A stretch of DNA of 64,000 nt from Lentisphaeria bacterium (GTDB lineage Bacteria; Verrucomicrobiota; Lentisphaeria; Victivallales; Victivallaceae), in NCBI GenBank assembly GCA_018265615.1, contig JABLYX010000015.1, positions 22,640 through 86,639 on the forward strand, in the 5' to 3' direction. The position numbers and the translations under genes were made by a program. A model generated the notes under the pieces. That model was not told where the DNA came from, searched no databases, and saw only the letters and a program-made list of their open reading frames with translations. Position 1 is the stretch's first letter, and every line of letters starts with the position of its first letter. Below, in pieces: positions 37,967-46,521 of the stretch.

Positions 37967-38554
37967 TCAAACGGTACGCTCGACCTGCCAGAACTCCAAT
38001 TCCACGGGAGTGGAGCGACCGAAAATCGACACCATCAGCTTCAGCTTGCCGCGCTCGTTGTCAATCTCCTGAATCGCACCCTCGAAATTCTCAAACGCAC
38101 CATCTTTGATGCGCACATTTTCCCCAATCTCAAACTCGATCTTCGGCCGCGCCGCCGGAGTCTCTCCGGCCTGCGCCGGGCGCATCAGATCCTCAACCTC
38201 CGCATCAGAGAGCGGAGTCGGCTTGTTCGCGCCACCGAGGAAACCAAGAACCCCCTGAACGCTGCGGACAAAATACCACGCCTTCTCGTCAACCATGCCG
38301 AGATCATCATAAAGATCCATCCGGACCCAGATATATCCGGGGAACAGCTTACGGGTTGTCGTAGTCTTCTTCCCCTGGCGGACTTCAGTCACCTTCTCCG
38401 TCGGAATGAACGCTTCGTAGACCGGAACCTGATCGCCGTTCTGAAGCTGACGCAAAATCGTATCACGGACCTTGTTCTCATGCCCGGACAGGGTATGAAT
38501 CACGAACCATTGGCCGCGATTGTCGCGTTCGGTATTGACTGAATCGTTCATCAT
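37967..38554 (-). CDS. nusG: Transcription antitermination factor NusG
   Basis: A 195-residue protein. The NGN domain reads QWFVIHTLSGHENKVRDTILRQLQ ... RKLFPGYIWVRMDLYDD ... AWYFVRSVQGVLGFLGGANKPTPLS. The C-terminal KOW domain reads EIGENVRIKDGAFENFEGAIQEIDNERGKLKLMVSIFGRSTPVELEFWQVE. It couples polymerase to ribosome or Rho. It sits between secE and rplK as in most bacteria. Confidence 0.97.
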   Translation of the reverse strand: MMNDSVNTERDNRGQWFVIHTLSGHENKVRDTILRQLQNGDQVPVYEAFIPTEKVTEVRQGKKTTTTRKLFPGYIWVRMDLYDDLGMVDEKAWYFVRSVQGVLGFLGGANKPTPLSDAEVEDLMRPAQAGETPAARPKIEFEIGENVRIKDGAFENFEGAIQEIDNERGKLKLMVSIFGRSTPVELEFWQVERTV

Positions 38555-38563
38555 GCTCTCTTT

Positions 38564-38806
38564 CTAAAACTTGCCGACCGTAATCAGACGGATCACCCAT
38601 GCCGCCACCCAGTCAACTCCGGCAACAAAGCACGCCAGAATCGCGATATTGATCACAACCAGTACAGTTGATTCAAAAAGTTGCTGACGGTTCGGCCAGG
38701 TACAGCGGCCCAGCTCGGCCATCGTCTCGGAGATAAAGCGCCGAATTTTACCTGTAACCGAATCAAAACCGGCGGCTGCACCGGTGCGCTTTTTACCGTT
38801 GTCCAT
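38564..38806 (-). CDS. secE: Preprotein translocase subunit SecE
   Basis: An 80-residue protein starting at 38806; the longer frame would begin close to the upstream tRNA. It has the single-TM short SecE form: amphipathic helix KIRRFISETMAELGRCTWPNRQQLFEST, followed by the membrane segment VLVVINIAILACFVAGVDWVAAWVI. It stabilises SecY in the inner membrane. Nine bases before nusG. Confidence 0.93.
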   Translation of the reverse strand: MDNGKKRTGAAAGFDSVTGKIRRFISETMAELGRCTWPNRQQLFESTVLVVINIAILACFVAGVDWVAAWVIRLITVGKF

Positions 38807-38844
38807 CTGTCTTCCTACCTGGTTCTCGACTGTTTCACAAAAAA

Positions 38845-38921
38845 TGGCAGGAGAGGTGAGGCTCGAACTCACGACCTGCGGTTTTGGAGACCGCCGCTCT
38901 AGCCAACTGAGCTACTCTCCT
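38845..38921 (-). tRNA. tRNA-Trp (CCA), CCA tail encoded
   Basis: On -: acceptor AGGAGAG/CTCTCCT, D arm GCTC...GAGC, anticodon stem GCGGT/ACCGC with loop CTCCAAA (anticodon CCA), T loop GTTCGAGCC, discriminator G and encoded CCA. Located between rpmG and secE as in chlamydiae and many other bacteria. Confidence 0.95.
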
Positions 38922-38945
38922 GACTGTAAACGCCATCTTTCCGGT

Positions 38946-39095
38946 TCAGCGGGTCTCTTTGTGGACCGTGTGCTTCCGTTCAAACTTGCAATACTTCTTC
39001 TTTTCCAGGCGCTCGGGCGTATTACGCTTCTCTTTCATCGTCGTATAATTACGCCGCTTGCACTCGGTGCATTCCAAAATAACCAATTCACGCAT
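38946..39095 (-). CDS. rpmG: 50S ribosomal protein L33
   Basis: A 49-residue protein: MRELVILECTECKRRNYTTMKEKRNTPERLEKKKYCKFERKHTVHKETR in pieces typical of L33. The first CxxC of the zinc ribbon (CTEC) is kept, but the second is CKFE, so only three of four ligands remain. It lies between tuf and tRNA-Trp. Confidence 0.93.
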   Translation of the reverse strand: MRELVILECTECKRRNYTTMKEKRNTPERLEKKKYCKFERKHTVHKETR

Positions 39096-39173
39096 ATTAT
39101 TTACCCACGTGTTACACGAAACTCCCGAGCCGCCGTTACCGACGGCCCGGGTGATTTCATCGGGACCGGATAA

Positions 39174-40370
39174 TTACTTAATGATCTCGGTAACCCGGCC
39201 GGAAGCGACCGTGCGGCCGCCTTCACGGATTGCGAAACGCAGACCCTTCTCCATGGCGATCGGAGCGATCAGCTCAACCGTGATGGAGGTATTGTCACCC
39301 GGCATGACCATTTCGGTGCCTTCGTTCAGGGTGATCGTACCGGTCACGTCGGTCGTACGGAAGTAGAACTGCGGACGATAGTTGTTGAAGAACGGAGTAT
39401 GACGGCCGCCTTCTTCCTTGGAGAGAACGTAGATCTCGCCCTTGAAGTTGGTGTGCGGGGTCACGCTGCCCGGCTTGGCCAGAACCTGGCCGCGCTCGAC
39501 GTCTTCTTTCTTGGTGCCGCGGAGCAGGCAGCCGACGTTGTCGCCGGCCTGGCCCTGATCGAGCAGCTTGCGGAACATTTCAATGCCGGTGACGGTGGTC
39601 TTGACCGTCGGCTTGATGCCGATGATTTCGACTTCGTCGTTGAGCTTGATGACGCCGCGTTCGATACGGCCGGTGACCACGGTGCCGCGACCTTCGATCG
39701 AGAACACGTCTTCGATCGGCATAAGGAACGGCTGGTCAACATCACGCTGCGGCTCGGGAATGAAGCTGTCGACAGCGTCCATGAGCTCGAGGATGCAGCT
39801 GCAGGCCGGATTGCTGAGATCACCTTCCGCTTCGACGGCCTTCAGCGCGGAACCCTTGATGATCGGGGTGTCGTCACCGGGGAAGTCGTAGCTGGAGAGC
39901 AGCTCGCGGATTTCCATTTCGACAAGCTCGAGGAGCTCGGGGTCATCCAGCTGGTCAACCTTGTTCATGAAGACGACAATCGCCGGCACACCGACCTGGC
40001 GGGCGAGCAGCACGTGCTCGCGGGTCTGGGCCATCGGGCCGTCGGTCGCGGCGATCACGAGGATCGCACCGTCCATCTGGGCAGCACCGGTGATCATGTT
40101 CTTGACATAGTCAGCGTGACCCGGGCAGTCAACGTGCGCATAGTGGCGCTTCTCGGTCTGGTATTCAACGTGCGAGGTATTGATCGTGATGCCGCGCTCT
40201 TTTTCTTCCGGAGCATTGTCAATCTCGTCATACTTACGGACTTCGCCGCCGAACTTCTTGTTCAGCACCATGGTGATCGCGGCAGTCAGAGTCGTCTTGC
40301 CGTGGTCGACGTGACCGATGGTACCGATGTTGACGTGAGGCTTGGTTCTTTCGAATTTTTCCTTAGCCAT
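39174..40370 (-). CDS. tuf: Elongation factor Tu
   Basis: A 398-residue protein with G motifs GHVDHGKTTLTAAIT, RGITINTSHVEY, DCPGHADYVKNMITGAAQMDGAILVIAATDGPM, NKVDQ and GSALKA, and C-terminal barrels containing GRHTPFFNNYRPQFYFRTTDVTG. It delivers aminoacyl-tRNA to the ribosome. It is framed by tRNA-Thr and rpmG/tRNA-Trp; no second copy is present next to fusA. Confidence 0.98.
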   Translation of the reverse strand: MAKEKFERTKPHVNIGTIGHVDHGKTTLTAAITMVLNKKFGGEVRKYDEIDNAPEEKERGITINTSHVEYQTEKRHYAHVDCPGHADYVKNMITGAAQMDGAILVIAATDGPMAQTREHVLLARQVGVPAIVVFMNKVDQLDDPELLELVEMEIRELLSSYDFPGDDTPIIKGSALKAVEAEGDLSNPACSCILELMDAVDSFIPEPQRDVDQPFLMPIEDVFSIEGRGTVVTGRIERGVIKLNDEVEIIGIKPTVKTTVTGIEMFRKLLDQGQAGDNVGCLLRGTKKEDVERGQVLAKPGSVTPHTNFKGEIYVLSKEEGGRHTPFFNNYRPQFYFRTTDVTGTITLNEGTEMVMPGDNTSITVELIAPIAMEKGLRFAIREGGRTVASGRVTEIIK

Positions 40371-40434
40371 TTTTCCCTCCTGAAAGGTTTAGAGTTTTTC
40401 GTCTGAAATTTTCTTGTTCACTACAGATACAAAG

Positions 40435-40510
40435 TGGAGCCCACAAGCGGACTTGAACCGCTGACCTCATCCTTACCAAGGATGTGCTCTACCGACTGAG
40501 CTATGTGGGC
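40435..40510 (-). tRNA. tRNA-Thr (GGT), CCA encoded
   Basis: On -: acceptor GCCCACA/TGTGGGC, anticodon stem CATCC/GGATG with loop TTGGTAA (anticodon GGT), T loop GTTCAAGTC, discriminator T and encoded CCA. Sixty-four bases upstream of tuf and probably co-transcribed with it. Confidence 0.95.
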
Positions 40511-40616
40511 ATAACCCTATTCCCAAACCGACCGCTCCCGACAAAGAGACCGGCATGTCTTTCCCCACGCCGGCTCATATTCCTGCATCCGGAACCGCTC
40601 AAAAGTCTGTTTAAAA

Positions 40617-40701
40617 TGGTACTCGAGGGGGGACTTGAACCCCCAAGGATTACTCCATATGGACCTCAACCATACGCGTCTGCCAATTCCGCCACCCGAG
40701 C
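40617..40701 (-). tRNA. tRNA-Leu (GAG), long variable arm
   Basis: On -: class II tRNA starting GCTCGGGTGGCGGAATTGGCAGACGC; anticodon stem TATGG/CCATA with loop TTGAGGT (anticodon GAG), long variable arm, T loop GTTCAAGTC, discriminator A and encoded CCA. The acceptor has two G-U pairs. Confidence 0.95.
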
Positions 40702-40756
40702 ACATTCAATTGTCATGACCGGCCTGACTGCTTCAGTTCTGCCAATCACATTTCCT

Positions 40757-40784
40757 AATATATTCCATTTGACTTCATTTGCAA
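40757..40784 (-). promoter_or_regulatory. Promoter of the tRNA-Leu/tRNA-Thr/tuf operon
   Basis: On -: TTGCAA (40784-40779), 16-base spacer, TATATT (40762-40757), 56 bases before the tRNA-Leu 5' end. The surrounding 40702-40932 holds no gene and is AT-rich around the promoter. Confidence 0.65.
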
Positions 40785-40932
40785 ATCGAAAAACAGCTTT
40801 TTTTCAAAAAAACCGCCATTCTTTCGATGCAACAACCGGTTTTCTCCTCGAATTCACATATTTACCACATAAACGCCATGCGAACGGCCGCTAAAACATG
40901 CTCCCGAACCGGCAGAGAAGAGCTTCGCGGCC

Positions 40933-42696
40933 TCAGCGCTTGAGCCGGAATCCGGACGGCCCTCCGATTTCGGCACCGTCAAATTTAACCCGACGGACCG
41001 CTTTTCCCGCAATGCCGGACACCTCCACTGTAAATCCCTCTTTCCCATAGGTCAGCGCCTTCCCCGTCAACGGATCGACCATGACGGATGCCGGAAGCGT
41101 TTTCAGTTCCGCGAGTGAATCTGGGAATCCGCCGCGCGCCCTCCGGTACCGGTCAAGCAGCAGCGCAATCCGCGCGGAACGCAGCTTCCGCTGCAATACA
41201 AGGTATTGAACCACAGCATCATCAGCAACCCGCAAAGCGGAAATCGCCGGCGCCGCCCCGAATGGCAGTGTGCGGGACCAGGCCCTCACTCCGGGCAACT
41301 GTCCCGGATCAACCGCGGCCGCCTCAAGCTTCTCCATGCCATCCAGATAGGTTTGGAAGCAGAAGTACCGGACCCATCTGAAAGCAGGAAATATCCGGTT
41401 CATCCCCGGAAAAATACCGGCGGTCCGGTCCCATTCCGCCAGAGGATCGATCTCCGAAATCAGATACAGGGCAGTTTCCCCCTTCAACGCCAGAACAATA
41501 TTCGCTTCAAGCTCCTTCTCCGTCACGGCAAGGTCGGCCGCCAGCGCCTTCTCTTCCTTCTCCGAATGGACACCGAACTCGTTGAGCAGCCGTTCCAATG
41601 CGCCGAGGCGGCGCGATTCCATCTCCATCATGACCGCACTGACAGACAATGCCGGCTCGCTGCTCAGATGGCGCCGAAGCGCCCCCAGCACCCGCCAGCT
41701 TTCGCCCACCAGACGATCATTGCCGACGCTTGCCGCCGAATAGAAGCGCAACCGTTCGAGCTCTTCGAGTTTGCGGTAGCGCGGCAGCAGTTCCGCCCCG
41801 GACATGCCGGCAAACCCCTGCTTGAAATCGAACCCGAGGCGCGCGACAGGATTCCGGCCGATCTCCGTGATCTTCTCCATAACGCCGGCGTTATTGAACA
41901 CGAACTTCTCCAACTCGACATAGGCGTCCGCCGGAACGTTCTCCACCCAGCCGGACGATGCGAGCCGCACCATCGGCTCCGGAACAGCCGGCAGATGACT
42001 CAGGGCCTTCACCGCTTCCGCTCCATTGGCCCCATCAAGCTTGTATAGCGCTTCCAGATCAGACGCCGCAAACGGAAGGGAGCCGGACTGCAGCTGCGCA
42101 ATTTTCTCCCTGAACGCCTGCTCCGCCCTGCCTGCCTCGAACCAGACATAGCCCCAGCTTGCGGCGGCCGCCGCAAACAGCAGAAACGCCTTGAATTTCA
42201 CCGCGCCGGAAATCAGCGAATGCTCGCCGGAAACGGAATGCGCAACCGCGGAACGCACCAGCATCCCGGTCAGGCACCAGACCAGCACCATGAACAACGC
42301 AACCGTCCAGAAATCCAGTATGCACGCGAGAAACGCGAGCGGAAGCGAAATGTAATTCAGACGGAGCGTATTCAAGTAACCCGGAACTCTTTTGCGCACA
42401 CTCTCCAACTGGTCGTTCCAAAAACGCAGCAGAGAGAAAAATCCGTAAAATTCGACATCCGCGTCGGTCTGCTTGCAGATAATATTCGCAAACTGCACCT
42501 GGCTGAGCTGATAATATATGCCCAACATCAGCAGGGCCAACCCGGCAATGATCCCGATACCCATCGCTCCGGCGGCCCCGGCGCGGGGATCGGAAAACGC
42601 CCAGAAGCCGCCGACCTGCAGAACGATCCACGGCACCGTCAAAAGAGCCGTCTGCCCCAGGTTCGCCCGGACCAGCGCACGCTTCAAATCCTCCAT
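40933..42696 (-). CDS. Membrane protein of unknown function downstream of ftsZ
   Basis: A 587-residue protein. The ATG at 42696 overlaps the ftsZ stop (TGATG). It has about five membrane segments in residues 20-190, then a large, mostly helical soluble region. The C-terminus (LLLDRYRRARGGFPDSLAELKTLP ... DPLTGKALTYGKEGF) resembles the pattern found at the end of many PVC membrane proteins of unknown role. Translational coupling to ftsZ suggests a function in division or the envelope, which remains inference. Confidence 0.65.
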   Translation of the reverse strand: MEDLKRALVRANLGQTALLTVPWIVLQVGGFWAFSDPRAGAAGAMGIGIIAGLALLMLGIYYQLSQVQFANIICKQTDADVEFYGFFSLLRFWNDQLESVRKRVPGYLNTLRLNYISLPLAFLACILDFWTVALFMVLVWCLTGMLVRSAVAHSVSGEHSLISGAVKFKAFLLFAAAAASWGYVWFEAGRAEQAFREKIAQLQSGSLPFAASDLEALYKLDGANGAEAVKALSHLPAVPEPMVRLASSGWVENVPADAYVELEKFVFNNAGVMEKITEIGRNPVARLGFDFKQGFAGMSGAELLPRYRKLEELERLRFYSAASVGNDRLVGESWRVLGALRRHLSSEPALSVSAVMMEMESRRLGALERLLNEFGVHSEKEEKALAADLAVTEKELEANIVLALKGETALYLISEIDPLAEWDRTAGIFPGMNRIFPAFRWVRYFCFQTYLDGMEKLEAAAVDPGQLPGVRAWSRTLPFGAAPAISALRVADDAVVQYLVLQRKLRSARIALLLDRYRRARGGFPDSLAELKTLPASVMVDPLTGKALTYGKEGFTVEVSGIAGKAVRRVKFDGAEIGGPSGFRLKR

Positions 42697-43895
42697 CACT
42701 CCACTCCCCGTTTACCGTTGTCAATGGTGATGTTGCGCCGCTTGAAGGCCGGAACATCAAGATCTTCATTACCCCATTTCACCTGCGGCCCGCGCTCCAT
42801 AACTCCCTTGGAAACCGGTTCGAGGGGCAATATCAACTGGTCCGCATCCGTCGCATGCGCCGCCGCGGAAGGCGTGCGGGTACGGCGCGGCGCACGCTCG
42901 GAGCTGCTGCGCAGCAGCTCGCCCGCTTCGCTCTCGGCATCGAATTTGACCGTCACCGCCGAGAGCATGACCTTGCCCGCCCAGGCCTCGCCGGTAGCGG
43001 CACCGACGATCAGCTGCGTATCCGGCTTCACCTGCCGGCCCGCAAGCTCCAGGATCTGCCTGGTTTCGCCGAGGGACAGCTCCGGGCCGCCGAGCAGCGT
43101 GAATATGACCGCATCCGCTTCATTGAGCTTATCGGCGCCGCCAAGCAACGGAGAATGCAGCAAACGCTCCATCGCCGCCTCGCCGCGCCCTTCGCCGTCA
43201 ATCTCGCCGGAAGCGATTCCCACGCCGATGCTGCAGAAACTCTTCTTCCTTTTGAGCAGCGTAATGAAGCTGCCGAAATCCGCCGCCAGCAGGTTCCCGT
43301 GCAGGAGCACCATCGTCAGCGCGAGCACAGTACGCGACAGCTCCTGGTCGGCCAGCTTGAACGCGCTCGACAGCGGCGTGGTTGACTCCAAAACAGAGAA
43401 CAGAAGATCGTTCGGCAGGCAGATTACCGCGTCCGCCAGCCCGAGCAACTCGTTCTTCACCGTATCTTCGGCAATCTTGCGCTTGCTGTGCCCTTCGAGC
43501 GTAAACGGCAGCGTGACGATAAACAGCGTCGGAATTTCAAGCTTCCGGGCAACGGAGAGCACCACCGGCATGCCGCCGGATGCGGTTCCGCGCCCCAGTC
43601 CGCCGACGACCAGCAGGAACGGCACGCCTTCAAGCAGCTTTTCGATCCGGCTGCGTTCGTGGGCGACGACACGCTGGCCGTCGAGGGTGCTGCCGCCGCA
43701 GCCGCGGCCGTTGCGCCACCGCTCCCCCGCCAGAAGCCGGACCCCTTCCTCCAGGCCGCTCGATTCGAGGCTCGCAGAGTCGCTGTCGAGCGCGGCCAAC
43801 CGCAGCTGCGCCGCAAGCGGATTCTCTTTCAGGATTCCAACGATCCGACAGCCGCTGCCGCCGATTCCGAGAACGGTGATCTTCTTCTGTTCCAT
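42696..43895 (-). CDS. ftsZ: Divergent FtsZ cell-division protein
   Basis: A 399-residue tubulin-like protein 5 bases after ftsA. The N-terminal glycine loop (LGIGGSGCRIVG), tubulin signature region (VVGGLGRGTASGGMPVV, residues 97-112) and conserved C-terminal peptide region (DVPAFKRRN) identify it. The signature GGGTGTG reads GRGTASG (101-107), and the synergy (T7) loop NxDFxD reads AADFGS (204-209), so one catalytic acidic residue and the Asn are replaced. It probably forms the Z ring with FtsA, with altered GTP binding or turnover. Divergent FtsZ is known in Verrucomicrobia/Lentisphaerae. Confidence 0.88.
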   Translation of the reverse strand: MEQKKITVLGIGGSGCRIVGILKENPLAAQLRLAALDSDSASLESSGLEEGVRLLAGERWRNGRGCGGSTLDGQRVVAHERSRIEKLLEGVPFLLVVGGLGRGTASGGMPVVLSVARKLEIPTLFIVTLPFTLEGHSKRKIAEDTVKNELLGLADAVICLPNDLLFSVLESTTPLSSAFKLADQELSRTVLALTMVLLHGNLLAADFGSFITLLKRKKSFCSIGVGIASGEIDGEGRGEAAMERLLHSPLLGGADKLNEADAVIFTLLGGPELSLGETRQILELAGRQVKPDTQLIVGAATGEAWAGKVMLSAVTVKFDAESEAGELLRSSSERAPRRTRTPSAAAHATDADQLILPLEPVSKGVMERGPQVKWGNEDLDVPAFKRRNITIDNGKRGVE

Positions 43896-43900
43896 ATCGG

Positions 43901-45178
43901 TCAGCCCTTCAGCGCGCCTTTGAAATTCAACCAGCCGAGCCGGGTCCTGTTCAGGACGCCGTCAACCACATCAATCAGGCTCCCGACCATGCTGCGACCG
44001 CTCTGGCCGGCGTTCAGTTCATTGTAATATCCGGCAATCTTCAGCGCGCCCCAGATCGTGCTGCACCGCGGCGTGTCGAGCCCGGTCAGCGCGCCGCCCG
44101 CCTCGAACGGCTGGCCGATGCGGCACGACATGTCGAACACCTCGCGGAACAGCGGCGCCGTCCGTTCGAACAGCGCGCCGCCGCCGGTCAGGACTCCGCC
44201 CGCATCCAGGCTCGTCGGAGCCCCCTGGCCGGCGGCCATCGAACGGATAATTTCGAACGTTTCGCGGATCCGCGCATCGATGATCGCTTCGAACGAGGGA
44301 ACCGGAATCCGCCGCACACGCCCGGTCGAGCTCGGAAACTCCATATATTCGCGGCGCTCGCGCATCGCCTTCTGCAATGTCTTGTCTTCAATCATCTTGC
44401 GGCAGACGTCGATATGCAGATCCAGGCCGAGCGACAGATCGTTGCAGACATGGTCGAAGCCGACTTGAAGCACCCCGGACGCCTGCACGCCGGAATTGTA
44501 CTCCACCACGAATTCCGTGGTCCCGGCCCCGAAATCGACAAGCAGCACCCCGTGCTCACGCTCCTCGTCGGATAAAATGCCGAAATCGTCGGCCAGCGGA
44601 GAAAACGCGACCTCGATCGCCGCCTCCTCGAACCCGGAATCGCGCACAATCGTGCGGAAGTTCTCAAGCCGGGCCGCATCCGCATGGACCACATGCACAT
44701 ACGCCTCAAGCTTGCTCGCGGTGTGGTTCAGAGGATTCCGGATCCGGCGCTCATCGATGGTGAAATAGGATTCCGAGCTGTTGATGATCTCCCGCCCGGT
44801 CGCAAGGTGCAGCACGCGGGCATTCTCATGCGCCTCGAGCCGTTCTTTGTTCGTGACCTTATGCTCATCGTTCTTAACGACGACGGAACCGATACCCTGG
44901 AACGCCTCCATGCGGCAGCCGGTCACGACGACAACGACGACTTTCGTGCTGTTGAGCAACCCTTCGGAGGCGCTTTCCGCATCCGCAATCGCATTACCGA
45001 GCTGCTCGAAAGCGAGATCCATGTCCTCGATCTCGCCCTTGATGACCGAGCCGGCGGACGGCGCAGAGCCGCGGCCGACCACGCTCACGCGGCCATCCGG
45101 CCCCGCTTCCCCGACCAGCACATTGATCTTCGATGTGCCGATTTCGATCGCGGTTACGATATCCCTGGTGTGAAACAT
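43901..45178 (-). CDS. ftsA: Cell-division protein FtsA
   Basis: A 425-residue protein; start at 45178 after GGGGGAACC (the longer frame crosses the promoter). Actin-like ATPase motifs: TAIEIGTSKINVLVGE (phosphate 1), LLVDFGAGTTEFVVEY (phosphate 2) and AGGVLTGGGALFERT (adenosine). The 1C-type insertion is present. The C-terminus ends in WLNFKGALKG after a basic stretch, a possible membrane-binding helix. It tethers FtsZ to the membrane. Cotranscribed with ftsZ. Confidence 0.93.
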   Translation of the reverse strand: MFHTRDIVTAIEIGTSKINVLVGEAGPDGRVSVVGRGSAPSAGSVIKGEIEDMDLAFEQLGNAIADAESASEGLLNSTKVVVVVVTGCRMEAFQGIGSVVVKNDEHKVTNKERLEAHENARVLHLATGREIINSSESYFTIDERRIRNPLNHTASKLEAYVHVVHADAARLENFRTIVRDSGFEEAAIEVAFSPLADDFGILSDEEREHGVLLVDFGAGTTEFVVEYNSGVQASGVLQVGFDHVCNDLSLGLDLHIDVCRKMIEDKTLQKAMRERREYMEFPSSTGRVRRIPVPSFEAIIDARIRETFEIIRSMAAGQGAPTSLDAGGVLTGGGALFERTAPLFREVFDMSCRIGQPFEAGGALTGLDTPRCSTIWGALKIAGYYNELNAGQSGRSMVGSLIDVVDGVLNRTRLGWLNFKGALKG

Positions 45179-45218
45179 GGTTCCCCCGTTAAAGAGTGTC
45201 CGCTTGATACCTCGTTCA

Positions 45219-45247
45219 AATATACAGGAGAATCCAGAAAATGTCCA
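45219..45247 (-). promoter_or_regulatory. Promoter of ftsA-ftsZ
   Basis: On -: TGGACA (45247-45242), 17-base spacer, TATATT (45224-45219), about 40 bases before the ftsA ATG. The rest of 45248-45402 shows no gene. Confidence 0.75.
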
Positions 45248-45402
45248 GTCGCGCCGTATATTTTTCCGGATCAAATCTTCAGTTCCCGTGCGACATATGC
45301 GGTTTCCGGCCCGAACCGCCCGCATTTTATGAAAAACGGGATATACTCCCCCGTAAGATGGGACGGGTGCCGCCGGAAGCGGAAAAAAAGCGCGAAGCCA
45401 CA

Positions 45403-46521
45403 TTAAGAAACGCAGTCTCTGCAGTTCTCCTGCTGATCAAGCCGGTGCAGGCAACGCAGTGTCTTGAGCCCGTCGAACCAACCGTGAAAAGCTGAAAGCC
45501 GGGCTTTTTCGCTCTTCGGCGTATTCGCAAGAATCTTCGGCCACACTTCCGGGAAGCCCTCGCTGCGCAGAAATGATGCGGAAGACGGATCCAGCGCCGA
45601 GAGAAAGAGTTCCACATTCTCAAGCCCGCCGGGGAACGAAGCCCGGGCGAGCAAATGCGCCAGCATCCCGAACGCCGCATCGGAAATTTCGGCAAGCTCC
45701 TCCCCCGCCATCAGCTTCTTCACAGCCGGGCCGGTTCCGAACGGAACCCGCTCCGAAGGACGGGCCGAGGGATGGACCAACACCCGCTCCCCCGTTACCA
45801 CCACTCCGGTCTTCGCGACAGCCTGCAGGAAGTAGAAATCCTCGCCGCCCTTGCGGACCCGCATCCCTCCGGCGCGGATATATGCGCCGAGCCGCACCGC
45901 GAAAGCCGAGCCGACCGTCTGGAATGCATACGGCGAACCCGCTTCGCGGAGCTTTGCAACATAACGCTCCAGATACGCTTCGTACCGCCGGATCGCCCGT
46001 TCCTCCTCCAGCGTCGCCCCCGGCAGGTGCCGGAACGGGATCGACAGCGCCGCAACCCCCGGATCGCGACCGAATTGCCCGAGGATGCCGGAGAAGTAAT
46101 CCGGCTCCGTGACCGTATCGGCATCAAGCGATGCAAGCACCGTCCGTTCAACGCTTTCAATGCTCTGCGACGCGGCGACGGCATCCATACCGAGCTTGCG
46201 GGCCTCCCCGACGCCGCCGGAGAGGTCAGGCGCATTGATCCAATGCAGGTTCCGGCAGGAGAATTCGCCGCCGCGCAACCGGCGCAGCAGTTCGCCGGAG
46301 GCCGCTTTCACCCGGGGAAGCGCATCCGCCGGATGATTCACGACGACCAGCACCGCCCCCTCTTCCGGAACCGTGAGCGAACCGAGCGTCCGCCCGATCG
46401 CCTCCAGCTCGTCGCAGGCGGGAATCACCGCGACACAGCGGAAATCCGGCTTCAGCGGCTGCGGTTCGACAGGCAGCAGCCTGCTCTTCCGAAGATATTT
46501 ATGGAATTCATGCTCTTTCAA
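45403..46521 (-). CDS. Family 2-like glycosyltransferase
   Basis: A 372-residue protein. A TTG start at 46521 is proposed: it overlaps the upstream stop (TTGA) and follows GGAAGGGAAG; no ATG fits. The GT-A type N-terminus CVAVIPACDELEAIGRTLGSL, nucleotide-binding LASLDADTVTEPDYF (DxD) and a downstream acceptor region GSAFAVRLGAYIRAGGMRVRKGGEDFYF are seen. The substrate is unknown; the neighbouring large membrane protein suggests an envelope glycan or lipid. Confidence 0.75.
   Translation of the reverse strand: MKEHEFHKYLRKSRLLPVEPQPLKPDFRCVAVIPACDELEAIGRTLGSLTVPEEGAVLVVVNHPADALPRVKAASGELLRRLRGGEFSCRNLHWINAPDLSGGVGEARKLGMDAVAASQSIESVERTVLASLDADTVTEPDYFSGILGQFGRDPGVAALSIPFRHLPGATLEEERAIRRYEAYLERYVAKLREAGSPYAFQTVGSAFAVRLGAYIRAGGMRVRKGGEDFYFLQAVAKTGVVVTGERVLVHPSARPSERVPFGTGPAVKKLMAGEELAEISDAAFGMLAHLLARASFPGGLENVELFLSALDPSSASFLRSEGFPEVWPKILANTPKSEKARLSAFHGWFDGLKTLRCLHRLDQQENCRDCVS

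Noticed and set aside
39120..39170. GC-rich inverted repeat after tuf as a terminator
   Set aside because: The stem has mismatches, lacks a T-run, and rpmG follows at once, so read-through is more likely.
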